From Paraeggerthella hongkongensis (GTDB lineage Bacteria > Actinomycetota > Coriobacteriia > Coriobacteriales > Eggerthellaceae): 64,000 bases of DNA. Both the position numbers and the translations under genes were made by a program. Below, in pieces: positions 8,544-19,252 of this stretch (positions within the stretch are counted from its first letter, which is position 1; every line of letters begins with the position of its first letter). Location: the NCBI RefSeq assembly GCF_003340345.1, contig NZ_PPTQ01000001.1, positions 186,001 through 250,000 of the forward strand, read 5' to 3'. The notes below the pieces were generated by a model. That model worked only from the letters and a program-made list of their open reading frames with translations, searched no databases and had not been told where the DNA came from.

Positions 8544-9868
8544 CGTGCCAACCTTTCGATATCGGACAGAAATTGAGGATAGCTGATCTTCACGGAATCG
8601 AAGTTCGCCACGCTCACGGACGAGCCGCCTGTCAGGCCGACGAGCGCCCACGTCATGGCCAGACGATGGTCGCCCTTCGAGTCGAAGGACGCCGCATCCG
8701 GCACGACCAGATCCGGCTGCCCCTCGATGAACAGGTCGTTGCCTTCGACCCACGTGTCCACGCCCAAAGAGGACAGGCCTTCCACCACGGCCTCCAGGCG
8801 ATCGGTCTCCTTCACGCGCAGCTCCCCCACTTCGCGAAACACCGTGACGCCGCGCGCATGCGCCGCCACGAGCGACAGCACGGGAATCTCGTCGACGATG
8901 GACGCGATCTTGTCGGCGGGAACCTCGCAGCCTCGCAGGTTCGGCGTGTAATCGACGGAAACGGTCCCGTAGGGCTCCTTGCCCGCAGATCCCGTGCGAC
9001 GCAGGTTCACGCACGCGCCCATGCGCTCGAGCGTGCGGGTGAAGCCGATGCGCGCCGGGTTCAGGCTGACGTTCTCGATCTGCACGGAGCTGCCGGGCTT
9101 GAGCGCCGCGGCGCACGCGAGGAACGCAGCGGACGAAGGATCGCCCGGAACCTGCACTTCGCAAGCCTTGAGCGCGGCGGGGCCCGTGACGCTGGCCGTT
9201 CGATCCGCAGCCGTGGTGTCTACGCCGAACTCCGGGAGCATGAGCTCGGTGTGATTGCGCGAAGGCGCGGGCTCGTTCACGGTGGTGGTGCCGCGCGCGT
9301 ACACACCGGCAAGCAGCACTGCAGTCTTCAGCTGGGCCGACGCCATAGGGGCGTCGTAGACAAGAGGGTGCAGGGCGCGCGTTCCGCACACGACGAGCGG
9401 CAGCGTTTCGCGGCCTTCGGGCTGAAAGCGAACCCCCATCTTCATGAGCGGCGCGGTGATGCGGCGCATGGGGCGCTTCACCAGGGACTCGTCGCCGGTC
9501 AGCTCCACGCGCACGTTCCACGGGGCGAGCACGCCCATGAGCAGGCGCGCCGTGGTGCCGGAGTTCCCGCAATCGATGGGACCCTCGGGTTGGGACGGCC
9601 CCTTCGCTCCCCAGCCCTCCACCACGCCAGCCAGGCTTTTGTCGGGCTGCAGCTCAAGCTCTACCCGCGCGCCCAGCTGGCGCACCGCCGCCATGGACGA
9701 GCGCACGTCCTCGGAATCAAGAACGCCGGTCAGCTTCGAGACGCCCTCGGCCATAGCCGCGAACAGCACCGCTCGATGCGAGATGGACTTGTCGCCCGGC
9801 ACGGTAGCCTTGCCCCGCAACGGCGCGCGCAGAGGCTCGATGATGGTCGCCGCTGATTCAATCGACAT
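8540..9868 (-). CDS. aroA: 3-phosphoshikimate 1-carboxyvinyltransferase (EPSP synthase)
   Basis: 442 residues; joins shikimate 3-phosphate and PEP in the shikimate pathway. Motifs include PGDKSISHRAVLFAAMAEG (residues about 24-42), DCGNSGTTARLLMG, the LVKRPMRRITAPL region, SAQLKTAVLLAG and the C-terminal ETDRLEAVVEGL and GDHRLAMTWAL. It overlaps the end of tyrA by 11 bases and the start of cmk by 4, so the aromatic branch and the cmk-plsC-ispH group look like one transcription unit. Confidence 0.97.
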   Translation of the reverse strand: MSIESAATIIEPLRAPLRGKATVPGDKSISHRAVLFAAMAEGVSKLTGVLDSEDVRSSMAAVRQLGARVELELQPDKSLAGVVEGWGAKGPSQPEGPIDCGNSGTTARLLMGVLAPWNVRVELTGDESLVKRPMRRITAPLMKMGVRFQPEGRETLPLVVCGTRALHPLVYDAPMASAQLKTAVLLAGVYARGTTTVNEPAPSRNHTELMLPEFGVDTTAADRTASVTGPAALKACEVQVPGDPSSAAFLACAAALKPGSSVQIENVSLNPARIGFTRTLERMGACVNLRRTGSAGKEPYGTVSVDYTPNLRGCEVPADKIASIVDEIPVLSLVAAHARGVTVFREVGELRVKETDRLEAVVEGLSSLGVDTWVEGNDLFIEGQPDLVVPDAASFDSKGDHRLAMTWALVGLTGGSSVSVANFDSVKISYPQFLSDIERLAR

Positions 9869-11033
9869 GTATATGCTCCTTTGCCGCCAGAGGACTGAAC
9901 GAAACCGAAAAACCCGCGTTGATGAGCTGCGCGGACAGCTGGCCGACGTCGCCTTCGTCGGTCAGCACCAAGCTGAGCACGGCGCTGTCCTCGGTGACGT
10001 GGTCTATCTCGATGGACTGGATGTTGCAACCGACCGAGCTGGTGACGGTGGTCACCTCGGCCACCACGCCCGTGCGGTTCTCCATGGGAATGCGAACCTC
10101 GAGCAAACGCTCGGTCGAAGGCACCCAGGCAACGGGCAGGGCCCGGCGAGCTTCCGCTGCGGAGGCAAGAAGATCCGTCAGCTGCGCGCGATTCCCCGAT
10201 TCGAGCGCGCCGGAGAACGACGCGATGATCTCCTGCATCTCCGACAGCCCGTCGACGAGCGCGTCCTTGTTGTCGAACGCGATGCCGCACCACAGCTCCG
10301 GCGAGCCGGCAGCGATGCGCGTCGAGTCCTTGAACCCGCCCGCGGCCAGCCGCATAAGGGCCTGCTGGTCGTCCGCATGACGGCTCGCCAGCTGCATGAG
10401 CGACGAGGCGACGATATGCGGAACATGGCTCACCACTGCAACCGCCTCGTCATGATCTTCGCGCGGCAGCACGATAACGCGCGCGCCCAGCGAGGTGATC
10501 AGCTCGTGCAGGCGCGGAAAGTGCTCGGCGGGCGTGTTCGCATCGGGGCACAGAATCCAGTGAGCGCCCTTGAACAGGTCCGCCCGCGCTCCTTCGATGC
10601 CGTTTTTTTCCGAACCCGCCATAGGATGGCCGGGAACGTAGTTTTCAGGATGGGCAAGATGCGCGCAGGCAAGCTCCACGATACGGCTCTTCGTGGACGC
10701 GGTGTCGGTGACGATGCCTTGAAAATCCCATGCAGCCAGGTCTTTCAGGTAGGCTTCGACCGCTCCTACCGGCGTAGCCAGAACCACCAGGTCGCAACCT
10801 TCGTCCACGAACCGCCGAAACGCAGGATCGGCCGGAAGCGCGCCCTCGGTCGCCCAGCCGCGCTCGAGGGCCTGCGCAAGCGTGCGCTGGTCGACGTCGA
10901 CCGCGAGCACCCGCGCATCGGGGTGCGCGGAGCGAAACGCCGCGGCGAAGGACGCGCCCACCAGGCCGAAGCCCACGACCGCAACGCGATCGAATCCCGG
11001 CTCCGCGATATGGTCAACTTGTTGATGTGACAT
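9858..11033 (-). CDS. tyrA: Prephenate dehydrogenase with C-terminal ACT domain
   Basis: 391 residues; oxidises prephenate to 4-hydroxyphenylpyruvate for tyrosine synthesis. The NAD(P) motif is VAVVGFGLVGASFA. The catalytic-region sequences are VTDTASTKSRIVE, GHPMAGSEKNGIEGA and VSHVPHIVASSL. The last about 75 residues (ENRTGVVAEVTTVTSSVGCN, SIEIDH) are an ACT domain, consistent with feedback control by tyrosine. ATG 11033 is chosen with AGGGAGAG upstream, although the spacing is long; a TTG at 11060 would add nine residues. It is the first gene of its series and 113 bases from rluB. Confidence 0.94.
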   Translation of the reverse strand: MSHQQVDHIAEPGFDRVAVVGFGLVGASFAAAFRSAHPDARVLAVDVDQRTLAQALERGWATEGALPADPAFRRFVDEGCDLVVLATPVGAVEAYLKDLAAWDFQGIVTDTASTKSRIVELACAHLAHPENYVPGHPMAGSEKNGIEGARADLFKGAHWILCPDANTPAEHFPRLHELITSLGARVIVLPREDHDEAVAVVSHVPHIVASSLMQLASRHADDQQALMRLAAGGFKDSTRIAAGSPELWCGIAFDNKDALVDGLSEMQEIIASFSGALESGNRAQLTDLLASAAEARRALPVAWVPSTERLLEVRIPMENRTGVVAEVTTVTSSVGCNIQSIEIDHVTEDSAVLSLVLTDEGDVGQLSAQLINAGFSVSFSPLAAKEHIHVD

Positions 11034-11099
11034 GAAACGGAAACACTCTCCCTGTTGCAAACATATTGACGTGCGCCGACAGACAATGCCGACGTGCGT

Positions 11100-11131
11100 A
11101 TTCTAGCATTATCGGCCGAAGGATCGGCCGC
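11100..11131 (-). promoter_or_regulatory. Hairpin and candidate -10 box ahead of tyrA
   Basis: Between rluB and tyrA the minus strand carries a 7-bp stem (CGGCCGA/TCGGCCG, 11114-11131), which could end rluB transcription although no T-run follows. It is followed by TAGAAT at 11105-11100, a plausible -10 box about 70 bases before tyrA. No good -35 box was seen. Confidence 0.35.
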
Positions 11132-11146
11132 CCGCGCCGCGCGTCG

Positions 11147-12004
11147 CTACGAACCGTCCTCCACGGCTCGCTTCAAAGCCGCAACCTCTTCGGGCGAAAG
11201 CATCCGCCACGAGCCGCGTTCGAGGTCGCCCAGTTCAAGCGGGCCGAACGAATCGCGATGAAGTGCCAACACCGGATGGCCGATTGCAGCCAGCATACGC
11301 TTCACCTGGCGCTTTCTTCCCTCGCGAAGAACCACGCGAACGATGGAGCGGCACGCCGCGCGCTGCTTGCACTCGACGGCGTACTCGCGCGACGCCCGGG
11401 CGGGCACGGCCGGAGGCGCTTCGAGAACGCGCTCGGCGCGGCGGGCTGCCGGCCCCTCCACAAGGCGGGCGTCGGCAGGGGCCGTAAGCCCGTCGTCAAG
11501 TTCCACCCCGCGGCGCAAGCGCGCAAGGTCGCGTTCGGCGGGCCGGCCCTCGACGCATGCCAGGTAGCGCTTCGCCACATGATGCTTGGGATGCAGCAGG
11601 CCGTTGCCCAGGTCGCCGTCGGTCGAGAACAGCAGCAAACCCGTGGTGTCGGCGTCGAGCCGCCCGATGGGGAACAGACCCGGATACCGATCGACGGGGA
11701 CGAGCTGCGCCACGGTGGGACGCCCCTGCGGATCGGACATGGTCGTCACGAATCCCGCCGGCTTGTGCAACATGACGGTCACGGGGCCGTCGGCCAGGCG
11801 AACCACCACCCCGTCCACGGCAACCTGGTCCACAAGCGGATCCACCTTGCTGCCCAACTCGGTCACCACCTGGCCGTTCACCGTCACACGACCGGCCGTC
11901 ATAAGGTTCTCGGATCCACGGCGGCTTGCAGCCCCCGCTCGCGCAAGGAACTTCTGCAAGCGCATGGGGACGATGCGGGGTGCTTCGTTGGTTTCTTCGG
12001 TCAC
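11147..12004 (-). CDS. rluB: RluB-type 23S rRNA pseudouridine synthase
   Basis: 285 residues. An S4 RNA-binding domain (PMRLQKFLARAGAASRRGSE, GRVTVNGQVV) precedes the RsuA/RluB catalytic domain with GRLDADTTGLLLFSTDG, where Asp is the nucleophile, and the late motif REGRKRQVKRML. The RluB/RsuA group modifies a single uridine; RluB is favoured because this gene follows scpA-scpB, a common arrangement. An insertion in the middle (EGPAARRAERVLEAPPAVPARAS) is Ala/Arg-rich. GTG 12004 has GGAGG four bases upstream. Confidence 0.92.
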   Translation of the reverse strand: MTEETNEAPRIVPMRLQKFLARAGAASRRGSENLMTAGRVTVNGQVVTELGSKVDPLVDQVAVDGVVVRLADGPVTVMLHKPAGFVTTMSDPQGRPTVAQLVPVDRYPGLFPIGRLDADTTGLLLFSTDGDLGNGLLHPKHHVAKRYLACVEGRPAERDLARLRRGVELDDGLTAPADARLVEGPAARRAERVLEAPPAVPARASREYAVECKQRAACRSIVRVVLREGRKRQVKRMLAAIGHPVLALHRDSFGPLELGDLERGSWRMLSPEEVAALKRAVEDGS

Positions 12005-12058
12005 AGATCCTCCAGGGTCGGCGAGGGCTTCCGCCGTTCGACAGAACGGCGGACCCGC

Positions 12059-12880
12059 TTACTCGTCATCGGTTTCAAACGTCAGCTCGTCAAAGTCTAT
12101 TTTCTCCACCAGGCCGAAGCCGGAAGCCATGGCCTCGGCCAGCATGCGCTGGGCGGCGTCCGACGCGGCTTCCTCGCGCGGGCTCTCGGCCACGATGACG
12201 CCGTCTTCGTCGTCGAGGTCGAACTGCATACCCGCCAAGGGGTCGACTTCGTCCGGCCCCTCCCCCGCGGCCGCTTCCGCAGCTTGCGCGATGCGCACGT
12301 CGTCGCGCGTAGCGGACAATCGCTCGCGAATGAACGCGCGCGTATCGTCGTCGGGCGCGAACTGGTCCAGATCGGGCAGGTCGGCCACCGAGCGCAGACC
12401 GAACTTCTCCAGGAAGGCGCGCGTGGTCGCGTACAGCGTGGGGTTCCCGGGCGCGTCGGCCACGCCCGCCTCGCGCACCAAGCCCTTCTCCACCAGCGAG
12501 TTGATGGAGCTGTCCGAGTTGACGCCGCGCACGCTGGCAACCCCGCTGCGCGTTACCGGCTGCAGGTACGCCACGATGGAAAGCGTTTCCATGGCAGCCT
12601 GGGAAAGCTTGCGGGTATCCCACGACAGCACGTACCTCTCGATCAGCTCGTGGTACGCGGGGTGCGTGTACAAACGCCATCCGCCGGCGACCTCGCGCAG
12701 CTGGATGCCGCGGTCCTCCCGCTCCAGCTGATCGCGCAGCTCCACGAGCGCACGCTCGACCTCGCCCGGTGCAACCTCCAGCATGTCGGCCAGGGCAAGC
12801 GTGCCCACCGGCTCGTCGGTTACGAAGAGCATGGCTTCGATAGCGCCTTTGATCTGGCCTTCCTGCAAACCTTGGAACAT
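12059..12880 (-). CDS. scpB: Segregation and condensation protein B
   Basis: 273 residues; with ScpA and SMC it forms the bacterial condensin that compacts and segregates chromosomes. Two winged-helix domains are seen (IKGAIEAMLFVTDEPV; LSQAAMETLSIVAYLQPVTR with the ScpB signature region SVRGVNSDSSI). A C-terminal tail of about 90 acidic residues (e.g. DEVDPLAGMQFDLDDEDG) extends beyond the core. It begins one base after scpA ends. No smc gene is in the window. Confidence 0.95.
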   Translation of the reverse strand: MFQGLQEGQIKGAIEAMLFVTDEPVGTLALADMLEVAPGEVERALVELRDQLEREDRGIQLREVAGGWRLYTHPAYHELIERYVLSWDTRKLSQAAMETLSIVAYLQPVTRSGVASVRGVNSDSSINSLVEKGLVREAGVADAPGNPTLYATTRAFLEKFGLRSVADLPDLDQFAPDDDTRAFIRERLSATRDDVRIAQAAEAAAGEGPDEVDPLAGMQFDLDDEDGVIVAESPREEAASDAAQRMLAEAMASGFGLVEKIDFDELTFETDDE

Positions 12881-12881
12881 G

Positions 12882-13673
12882 TCAACCTTCCTCGACCGAC
12901 GTAAGGACGTCCTCGCCTTCCAGCGAAAGATCGCCGGACCCTTCGATGTAGCGGATGTCGATGTCGCCGAACAGCTCGGCCTGCTCGATCTTCACCATGG
13001 CGCGCTTGTACAGCTCGAGCACCGCCAAGAACGTGACCACCACCACGGGCGTGGGCGTTTGCGCGTTGACCAGCTCCGAAAAGCGGATCTCCTTCTTGTT
13101 GCGGATGCGCTGATGAATGGCGCGCACGTGCACCTCGACGGGAATGGGCTTTGCTGCGATATGCTCCGATTCCAGCAGAAACACGTCGCGCCGAGCAAGC
13201 GCGCGCGCCGCCAAAAGCGCCAGCCCGTCGAGCGTGACGTCCTTCAGGTAGTCGGGCATGAGGTTCAAGAAGCACGCGTCGGGACCTAAGGGACGCGCAT
13301 GCATGCGGCCTTCCGCCACGAACCGCATGTGCAGCGCGCTCGCGGCGTTCTTGTACTGCTTGTACGCCAGAAGCCGCTCGACCAGAATGTCGCGAGCCTC
13401 GCTGGGCGCAAGCTCCTCCAGCTCCTCTTGCACCGCATCGCGCTCGCGCGGCAGCAGGCTTTCGGCTTTGATTTCCAAAAGCGTAGACGCCACCAGCAGA
13501 AAGTCGCTCGCAACGTCCAGGTCAAGGTTGTCCATCCGGGACACTTCGGCCAGATACTGGTCGGCGATCTGGGTGATGGAGATGGCTCCGATGTCCACTT
13601 TCTGGCGGCTGACCAAATGCAGCAGCAAGTCGAACGGCCCCTCGAAGCTGTCTATGCGAACCTTGTACGCCAT
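12882..13673 (-). CDS. scpA: Segregation and condensation protein A
   Basis: 263-residue kleisin. The N-terminal SMC-binding signature FEGPFDLLLHLVSRQKVDIG is at about residues 9-28, followed by the helix DFLLVASTLLEIKAESLLP. The C-terminal winged helix FLAVLELYKRAMVKIEQAELFGDI binds the other SMC head. It lies 12 bases after the M50 gene's neighbour boundary and 1 base before scpB, forming M50-scpA-scpB-rluB on the minus strand. Confidence 0.96.
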   Translation of the reverse strand: MAYKVRIDSFEGPFDLLLHLVSRQKVDIGAISITQIADQYLAEVSRMDNLDLDVASDFLLVASTLLEIKAESLLPRERDAVQEELEELAPSEARDILVERLLAYKQYKNAASALHMRFVAEGRMHARPLGPDACFLNLMPDYLKDVTLDGLALLAARALARRDVFLLESEHIAAKPIPVEVHVRAIHQRIRNKKEIRFSELVNAQTPTPVVVVTFLAVLELYKRAMVKIEQAELFGDIDIRYIEGSGDLSLEGEDVLTSVEEG

Positions 13674-13685
13674 GCGCGGCCCCGC

Positions 13686-14363
13686 CTACCTGAACGGATA
13701 CAGCAGGTTGAACACGTTTCCAGCCGTCGCGTCCAGATAGATGCCGATGGGATTGAAATGCAGAATGTACGGCACCAGGATAACGGCGATCATGAAGATG
13801 GGGAACGCGTACTGTTGCACCTTGTAGTACCGCGGCAAATACTTGGCCGGAAGCAGGAACGCGAAGATGGACGATCCGTCCAGCGGCGGAATGGGCAGCA
13901 AGTTGAAGAACATAAGATACAGGTTGATCAGCGAGAACATGGGCAAGAACAAGGTGAAGAAGTAGTAGAACACCATGCTTTGAGCCAGCTGGGCAACCGG
14001 CAGGACGAACAGGATAACCGCGTACACCGCCGCGCCCAGAACAGCCAGCGCCAAGTTTGCCGCAGGGCCAGCCAAGCCCACGATGAGGTCGCCCTTGCGA
14101 GGATCTTTGAAGTACGCCGGGTTGTACGGCACCGGCTTCGCGTAGCCGAACACCGGCATGTTCATGGCCATGAGCATGAGCGGCATGATGACCGTGCCGA
14201 AAGGATCCACGTGCTTGAGCGGGTTGAACGAAAGCCGTCCGGCTCGCTTGGCGGTAGGATCGCCCAACTTGTAGGCGGCAAAACCGTGGCACGCCTCGTG
14301 GCAAACGATGGCGGGCACGAAGCTCAAGATGGAACATATAAGGTAAGGCAGCGATATAGACAT
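13686..14363 (-). CDS. Site-2-type M50 membrane metalloprotease
   Basis: 225 residues, almost entirely hydrophobic. The zinc motif is HEACH (in PAIVCHEACHGFAAYKLGD) and the third ligand is in NLLPIPPLDGS, both in membrane segments as in the short rhomboid-like S2P/SpoIVFB relatives. The family cuts transmembrane substrates, often anti-sigma factors; the substrate here is unknown. The ATG at 14363 starts directly before the first membrane helix; longer upstream frames consist of repeat DNA. Its position ahead of scpA-scpB is common in Gram-positive bacteria. Confidence 0.92.
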   Translation of the reverse strand: MSISLPYLICSILSFVPAIVCHEACHGFAAYKLGDPTAKRAGRLSFNPLKHVDPFGTVIMPLMLMAMNMPVFGYAKPVPYNPAYFKDPRKGDLIVGLAGPAANLALAVLGAAVYAVILFVLPVAQLAQSMVFYYFFTLFLPMFSLINLYLMFFNLLPIPPLDGSSIFAFLLPAKYLPRYYKVQQYAFPIFMIAVILVPYILHFNPIGIYLDATAGNVFNLLYPFR

Positions 14364-14994
14364 AATGCTGATCAGTCTACCGCAAGCACTCGGCCCGCCC
14401 GCCCCAAGAGGGAAAACTTCATAAACTCGCAGCGACGAGGAATCTCGTGGAATCTCGGGAATCTCGAGGAATCTCGGAGAGCGTCGAAAGAGGCCGAGCG
14501 AGGGTTTTTTTGGGCGCGAATCGGGGCCTGCGACAATTTCATGAGCGCGCGAAGCCGCCGATCGGCCGCATCCCAAAACGCGACCATGCCTTTTGCCGAC
14601 AAGGCGCTGCCGAAACCTGCATTCGGCAGCCCGCTCTCTGCCACAGGAAGGGTGCGGCAGTTTTCTTGGAGAACTCATGCGCCCAAAAACCCGAGGCGCT
14701 ACCGCAACCTGCCCGCGAAGGGCTCGAAAATGGCAGAGATTCCGAGGTTTGCGGCTTTTGGCTCGTGACGTCGCGCACGAAAAGGGAAGATGAAATCTGC
14801 GACCAGGCATTATACGATCACTTGTTCGCTATAAATGGAATCTCTCGCGTTCAGGAGCCACAAACCTCCCAATCTCTGCCAAAAAGCGTACGTCCGCTGT
14901 TAACCTGCGCCGCGTGCAGGCCGATCCCGCACGCGAAAAAGGGGCCGCGATTCAACCGCGGCCCCTTCGGGTTCATCGAGCAATGCGCAAGAGA
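14364..14994. repeat. Long intergenic region with clustered AATCTC motifs and inverted repeats
   Basis: About 630 bases with no credible gene. GGAATCTCG occurs four times head to tail at 14439, 14449, 14458 and 14468 (spacing 9-10 bases). The core AATCTC recurs at 14839 and 14871 and in reverse at 14735. CAAACCTC-NN-AATCTCTGCCA at 14861-14881 has an inverted partner at 14731-14751 (19 of 21 matching). CTGCCGAA/TTCGGCAG at 14607-14629 is an 8-bp hairpin. On the minus strand TATAAT at 14814-14809 could be a -10 box giving the M50-scpAB operon a leader of about 440 bases. Confidence 0.6.
14936..14965 (-). terminator. Rho-independent terminator of serC
   Basis: GGGGCCGCG/CGCGGCCCC, a 9-bp perfect stem with a 7-base loop, is followed on the minus strand by five T. 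It begins 29 bases after the serC stop codon. Confidence 0.9.
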
Positions 14995-16077
14995 CTACGC
15001 GTTGTCGGCTTCGAACTGCTTCATGAAGGCGACGAGCGCCTCCACGCCCTCGCGAGGCATGGCGTTGTAGATGCTCGCGCGCATGCCGCCGACGCTGCGG
15101 TGGCCCTTGATGCTCTCGATGCCGGCCTTCTTGGCTTCGGCCACGAACTTGGCGTCCAGCTCGTCGTTACCGGTCACGAACGGCACGTTCATGATGGAAC
15201 GGTCCTCCTTGCGCGCCGTGCCGCTGAAGAGCGCGCTCTGATCCAGGTAATCGTAAAGGAGCTGCGCCTTCTCCACGTTGCGCTCCTTCATGGCCTCCAG
15301 GCCGCCCTGGGCCTTCAGCCACTTGAACACCTTCCCGCACATATAGATGCCGTAGCACGGCGGCGTGTTGTACAGGCTCTTCGCGTCAGCGTGCGTGTCG
15401 TAGCGCAGCATGGTGGGCGTTCCGGGGAACACGTCGTCGCTGATCAGATCTTCACGGATGATGACGATGGTCACACCGGCCGGGCCGACGTTCTTCTGCA
15501 CACCGCCGTAGATCAAGCCGTAATCGGACACGTTGACGGGCTCGGACAAGAAGCACGAGGACACGTCGGCCACAAGCGGCTTTCCCTGCGTGTCGGGCAG
15601 CTCGTGGTACACGGTGCCGTAGATGGTCTCGTTCTGGCAGATGTAGACGTAGTCGGCGTCTTCGGAGATCTCGAGCTTCTTCACGTCGGGCACATAGCTG
15701 AAGTTCTCGTCGTCGCTGTTGGCGATGCAGCGCGCGTCGCCGTAGAGCTTCGCTTCCTTCCATGCCTTCTTCGACCAAGAGCCGCTTACCACGTAGTCGG
15801 CGACCTTGTTGCGCATCAGGTTCATGGGAATCATGGCGAACTGCGTGGACGCGCCGCCCTGCAGGAACAGCACGCGGTAGTTGTCGGGGATGCCCATGAG
15901 GTCGCGCAGATCCTGCTCGGCCGTTTCGATGATGGACGCGAACGGCTTGGAACGATGGCTCATCTCCATGACGGACATGCCGCTGCCCTGGTAGTCGAGC
16001 ATTTCGGATGCCGCCTCGGCAAGCACTTCCTCCGGCAGAACCGCCGGACCGGCCGAGAAATTGTACACACGAGCCAT
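14995..16077 (-). CDS. serC: Phosphoserine aminotransferase
   Basis: 360 residues; PLP enzyme converting 3-phosphohydroxypyruvate and glutamate to phosphoserine in serine synthesis. It begins MARVYNFSAGPAVLPEEVL, and the PLP lysine lies in YGGVQKNVGPAGVTIVII. Other conserved pieces are FLQGGASTQFAMIPMNL and KGHRSVGGMRASIYNAM near the C-terminus. It appears monocistronic: its own terminator follows and trmL ends 154 bases upstream. AGGAGG lies just ahead of the ATG, and TATACT at 16120-16115 is a candidate -10 box. Confidence 0.96.
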   Translation of the reverse strand: MARVYNFSAGPAVLPEEVLAEAASEMLDYQGSGMSVMEMSHRSKPFASIIETAEQDLRDLMGIPDNYRVLFLQGGASTQFAMIPMNLMRNKVADYVVSGSWSKKAWKEAKLYGDARCIANSDDENFSYVPDVKKLEISEDADYVYICQNETIYGTVYHELPDTQGKPLVADVSSCFLSEPVNVSDYGLIYGGVQKNVGPAGVTIVIIREDLISDDVFPGTPTMLRYDTHADAKSLYNTPPCYGIYMCGKVFKWLKAQGGLEAMKERNVEKAQLLYDYLDQSALFSGTARKEDRSIMNVPFVTGNDELDAKFVAEAKKAGIESIKGHRSVGGMRASIYNAMPREGVEALVAFMKQFEADNA

Positions 16078-16140
16078 GGGGACCTCCTTGACGTTCTTTC
16101 AGACAATGCGGCCCAGTATACACGCTCGCAGCGCGCGCAG

Positions 16141-16164
16141 GCCGCTTTATCCCGCTAAAGCGGC
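16141..16164. terminator. Hairpin between trmL and serC
   Basis: GCCGCTTTA/TAAAGCGGC forms a 9-bp stem with a 6-base loop, downstream of trmL on the minus strand. No T-run follows in either direction, so termination is only possible, not shown. Confidence 0.35.
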
Positions 16165-16231
16165 GAATAGGCTCCCGGACGGCAGAGGCGGATACGCTTC
16201 GGCCGCTTCAGACCCGATGCCAAAGGGCAAG

Positions 16232-16698
16232 CTAGCCCAGCCCCGGATACCCTTGCTGGCGCAGGGCCTCGTAGGAGGCCACGGCTACGGCGTTGCTCAG
16301 GTTCAAGCTGCGCAGCCCCTCGCGCATGGGGATCCGAACGCAGCGGCTTGCGTAAGCCTCGATGAAGCGCAGGTCGAGCCCGCGGCTTTCGCGACCGAAC
16401 ACGAGAAAGGCGCCCTCGCCGTACGAAGCCTCGGCGAAGCTGCGGCGCGCCTGTCCCGTAAACAGATGCAGCTCGTCGTTTCCGTGCGCCTCGAAAAACG
16501 CATCGGCGCACGGCCAGCGCACGATGTCCACTTCGTCCCAGTAGTCGCATCCGGCACGCGACAGGTTCTTCTGCGTCAAGCGAAAGCCCATCGGCTCCAC
16601 CAGGTGCAGGCGCGCGCCCACGCATGCGCACGTGCGGGCGATGTTGCCGGTGTTCTGCGGGATCTCGGGCTCCACGAGCACGATGTTCAGCGGCTCGC

Positions 16699-16702
<4 letters not shown>
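16232..16702 (-). CDS. trmL: tRNA (cytidine(34)-2'-O)-methyltransferase TrmL-like
   Basis: 156-residue SPOUT methyltransferase that 2'-O-methylates the wobble base of certain leucine tRNAs. Family motifs are [15 protein letters not shown] near the N-terminus, FGRESRGLD, and the C-terminal knot [20 protein letters not shown]. The GTG at 16702 overlaps the stop of the ABC-F gene (GTGA), so the two are coupled. Length fits the minimal SPOUT class. Confidence 0.93.
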
Positions 16703-18783
<2,081 letters not shown>

Positions 18784-18958
18784 AATGCGAACGCGCCTTC
18801 GGTTCTCGTGCTGGCAAAAAAAACGGCGCGCGCTCATCGCGAACGCCAACCGTCTATGATAACCGAAGATGCCGTTTACGGCGATGCGCTTCCTGGATCA
18901 CGAGCCAACGCCTATACTGAAGCCGAACGAAACCACGTCGACAAGGAGGGCGATCGCC

Positions 18959-19111
18959 ATGACTATGAACCCCAACACGCGCGTGTCGGACATCCATGCC
19001 GACGAGAAGTCGCTCATTCTCCGTCGGGCCGAAACCGCCACGATCGGCTCGCTTTTCGCCGCGGCCTTCATCATCGTGGTCACGTTCATCGCCCGCACGT
19101 TCTACGAATAG
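18959..19111 (+). CDS. Small single-pass membrane protein
   Basis: A 50-residue protein. Residues 1-25 are polar (MTMNPNTRVSDIHADEK) and about 29-45 form one hydrophobic helix (TIGSLFAAAFIIVVTFIA) ending RTFYE. AAGGAGG lies nine bases ahead of the ATG, and TATACT at 18912-18917 is a candidate -10 box, so it is likely a real expressed gene although its family is not recognised. It is divergent from the ABC-F gene. Confidence 0.65.
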   Translation: MTMNPNTRVSDIHADEKSLILRRAETATIGSLFAAAFIIVVTFIARTFYE

Positions 19112-19176
19112 CCTCGAGCGAAGCCCCGTTCGAAGAGCCGACCGGGGCCAAACGTCAGGATCCCTTGCCTAAAAAC

Positions 19177-19207
19177 TTGACTTGGAGCGCACTCCACGTG
19201 CTTCAAT
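19177..19207 (+). promoter_or_regulatory. MerR-type promoter and operator of the merR gene
   Basis: TTGACT (-35, 19177-19182) and TTCAAT (-10, 19202-19207) are separated by 19 bases, the overlong spacer typical of MerR-activated promoters. The spacer holds the dyad TGGAG-CGCA-CTCCA (19183-19196). The only gene downstream on this strand is the MerR gene itself, so the promoter is probably autoregulated. Confidence 0.75.
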
Positions 19208-19252
19208 GCAAGACGGCATGCGCATGCAAGCCGCAAGACGAAAGGATCCTTC

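Noticed and set aside
7845-9572. 575-residue frame joining cmk to upstream sequence
   Set aside because: The upstream part is out of frame with aroA, which has a complete set of EPSP synthase motifs; cmk starts at 8543 overlapping aroA by 4 bases.
14439-14476. CRISPR-like repeats
   Set aside because: Units are only 9-10 bases with no spacers; a CRISPR array would need 23-37 base repeats with unique spacers.
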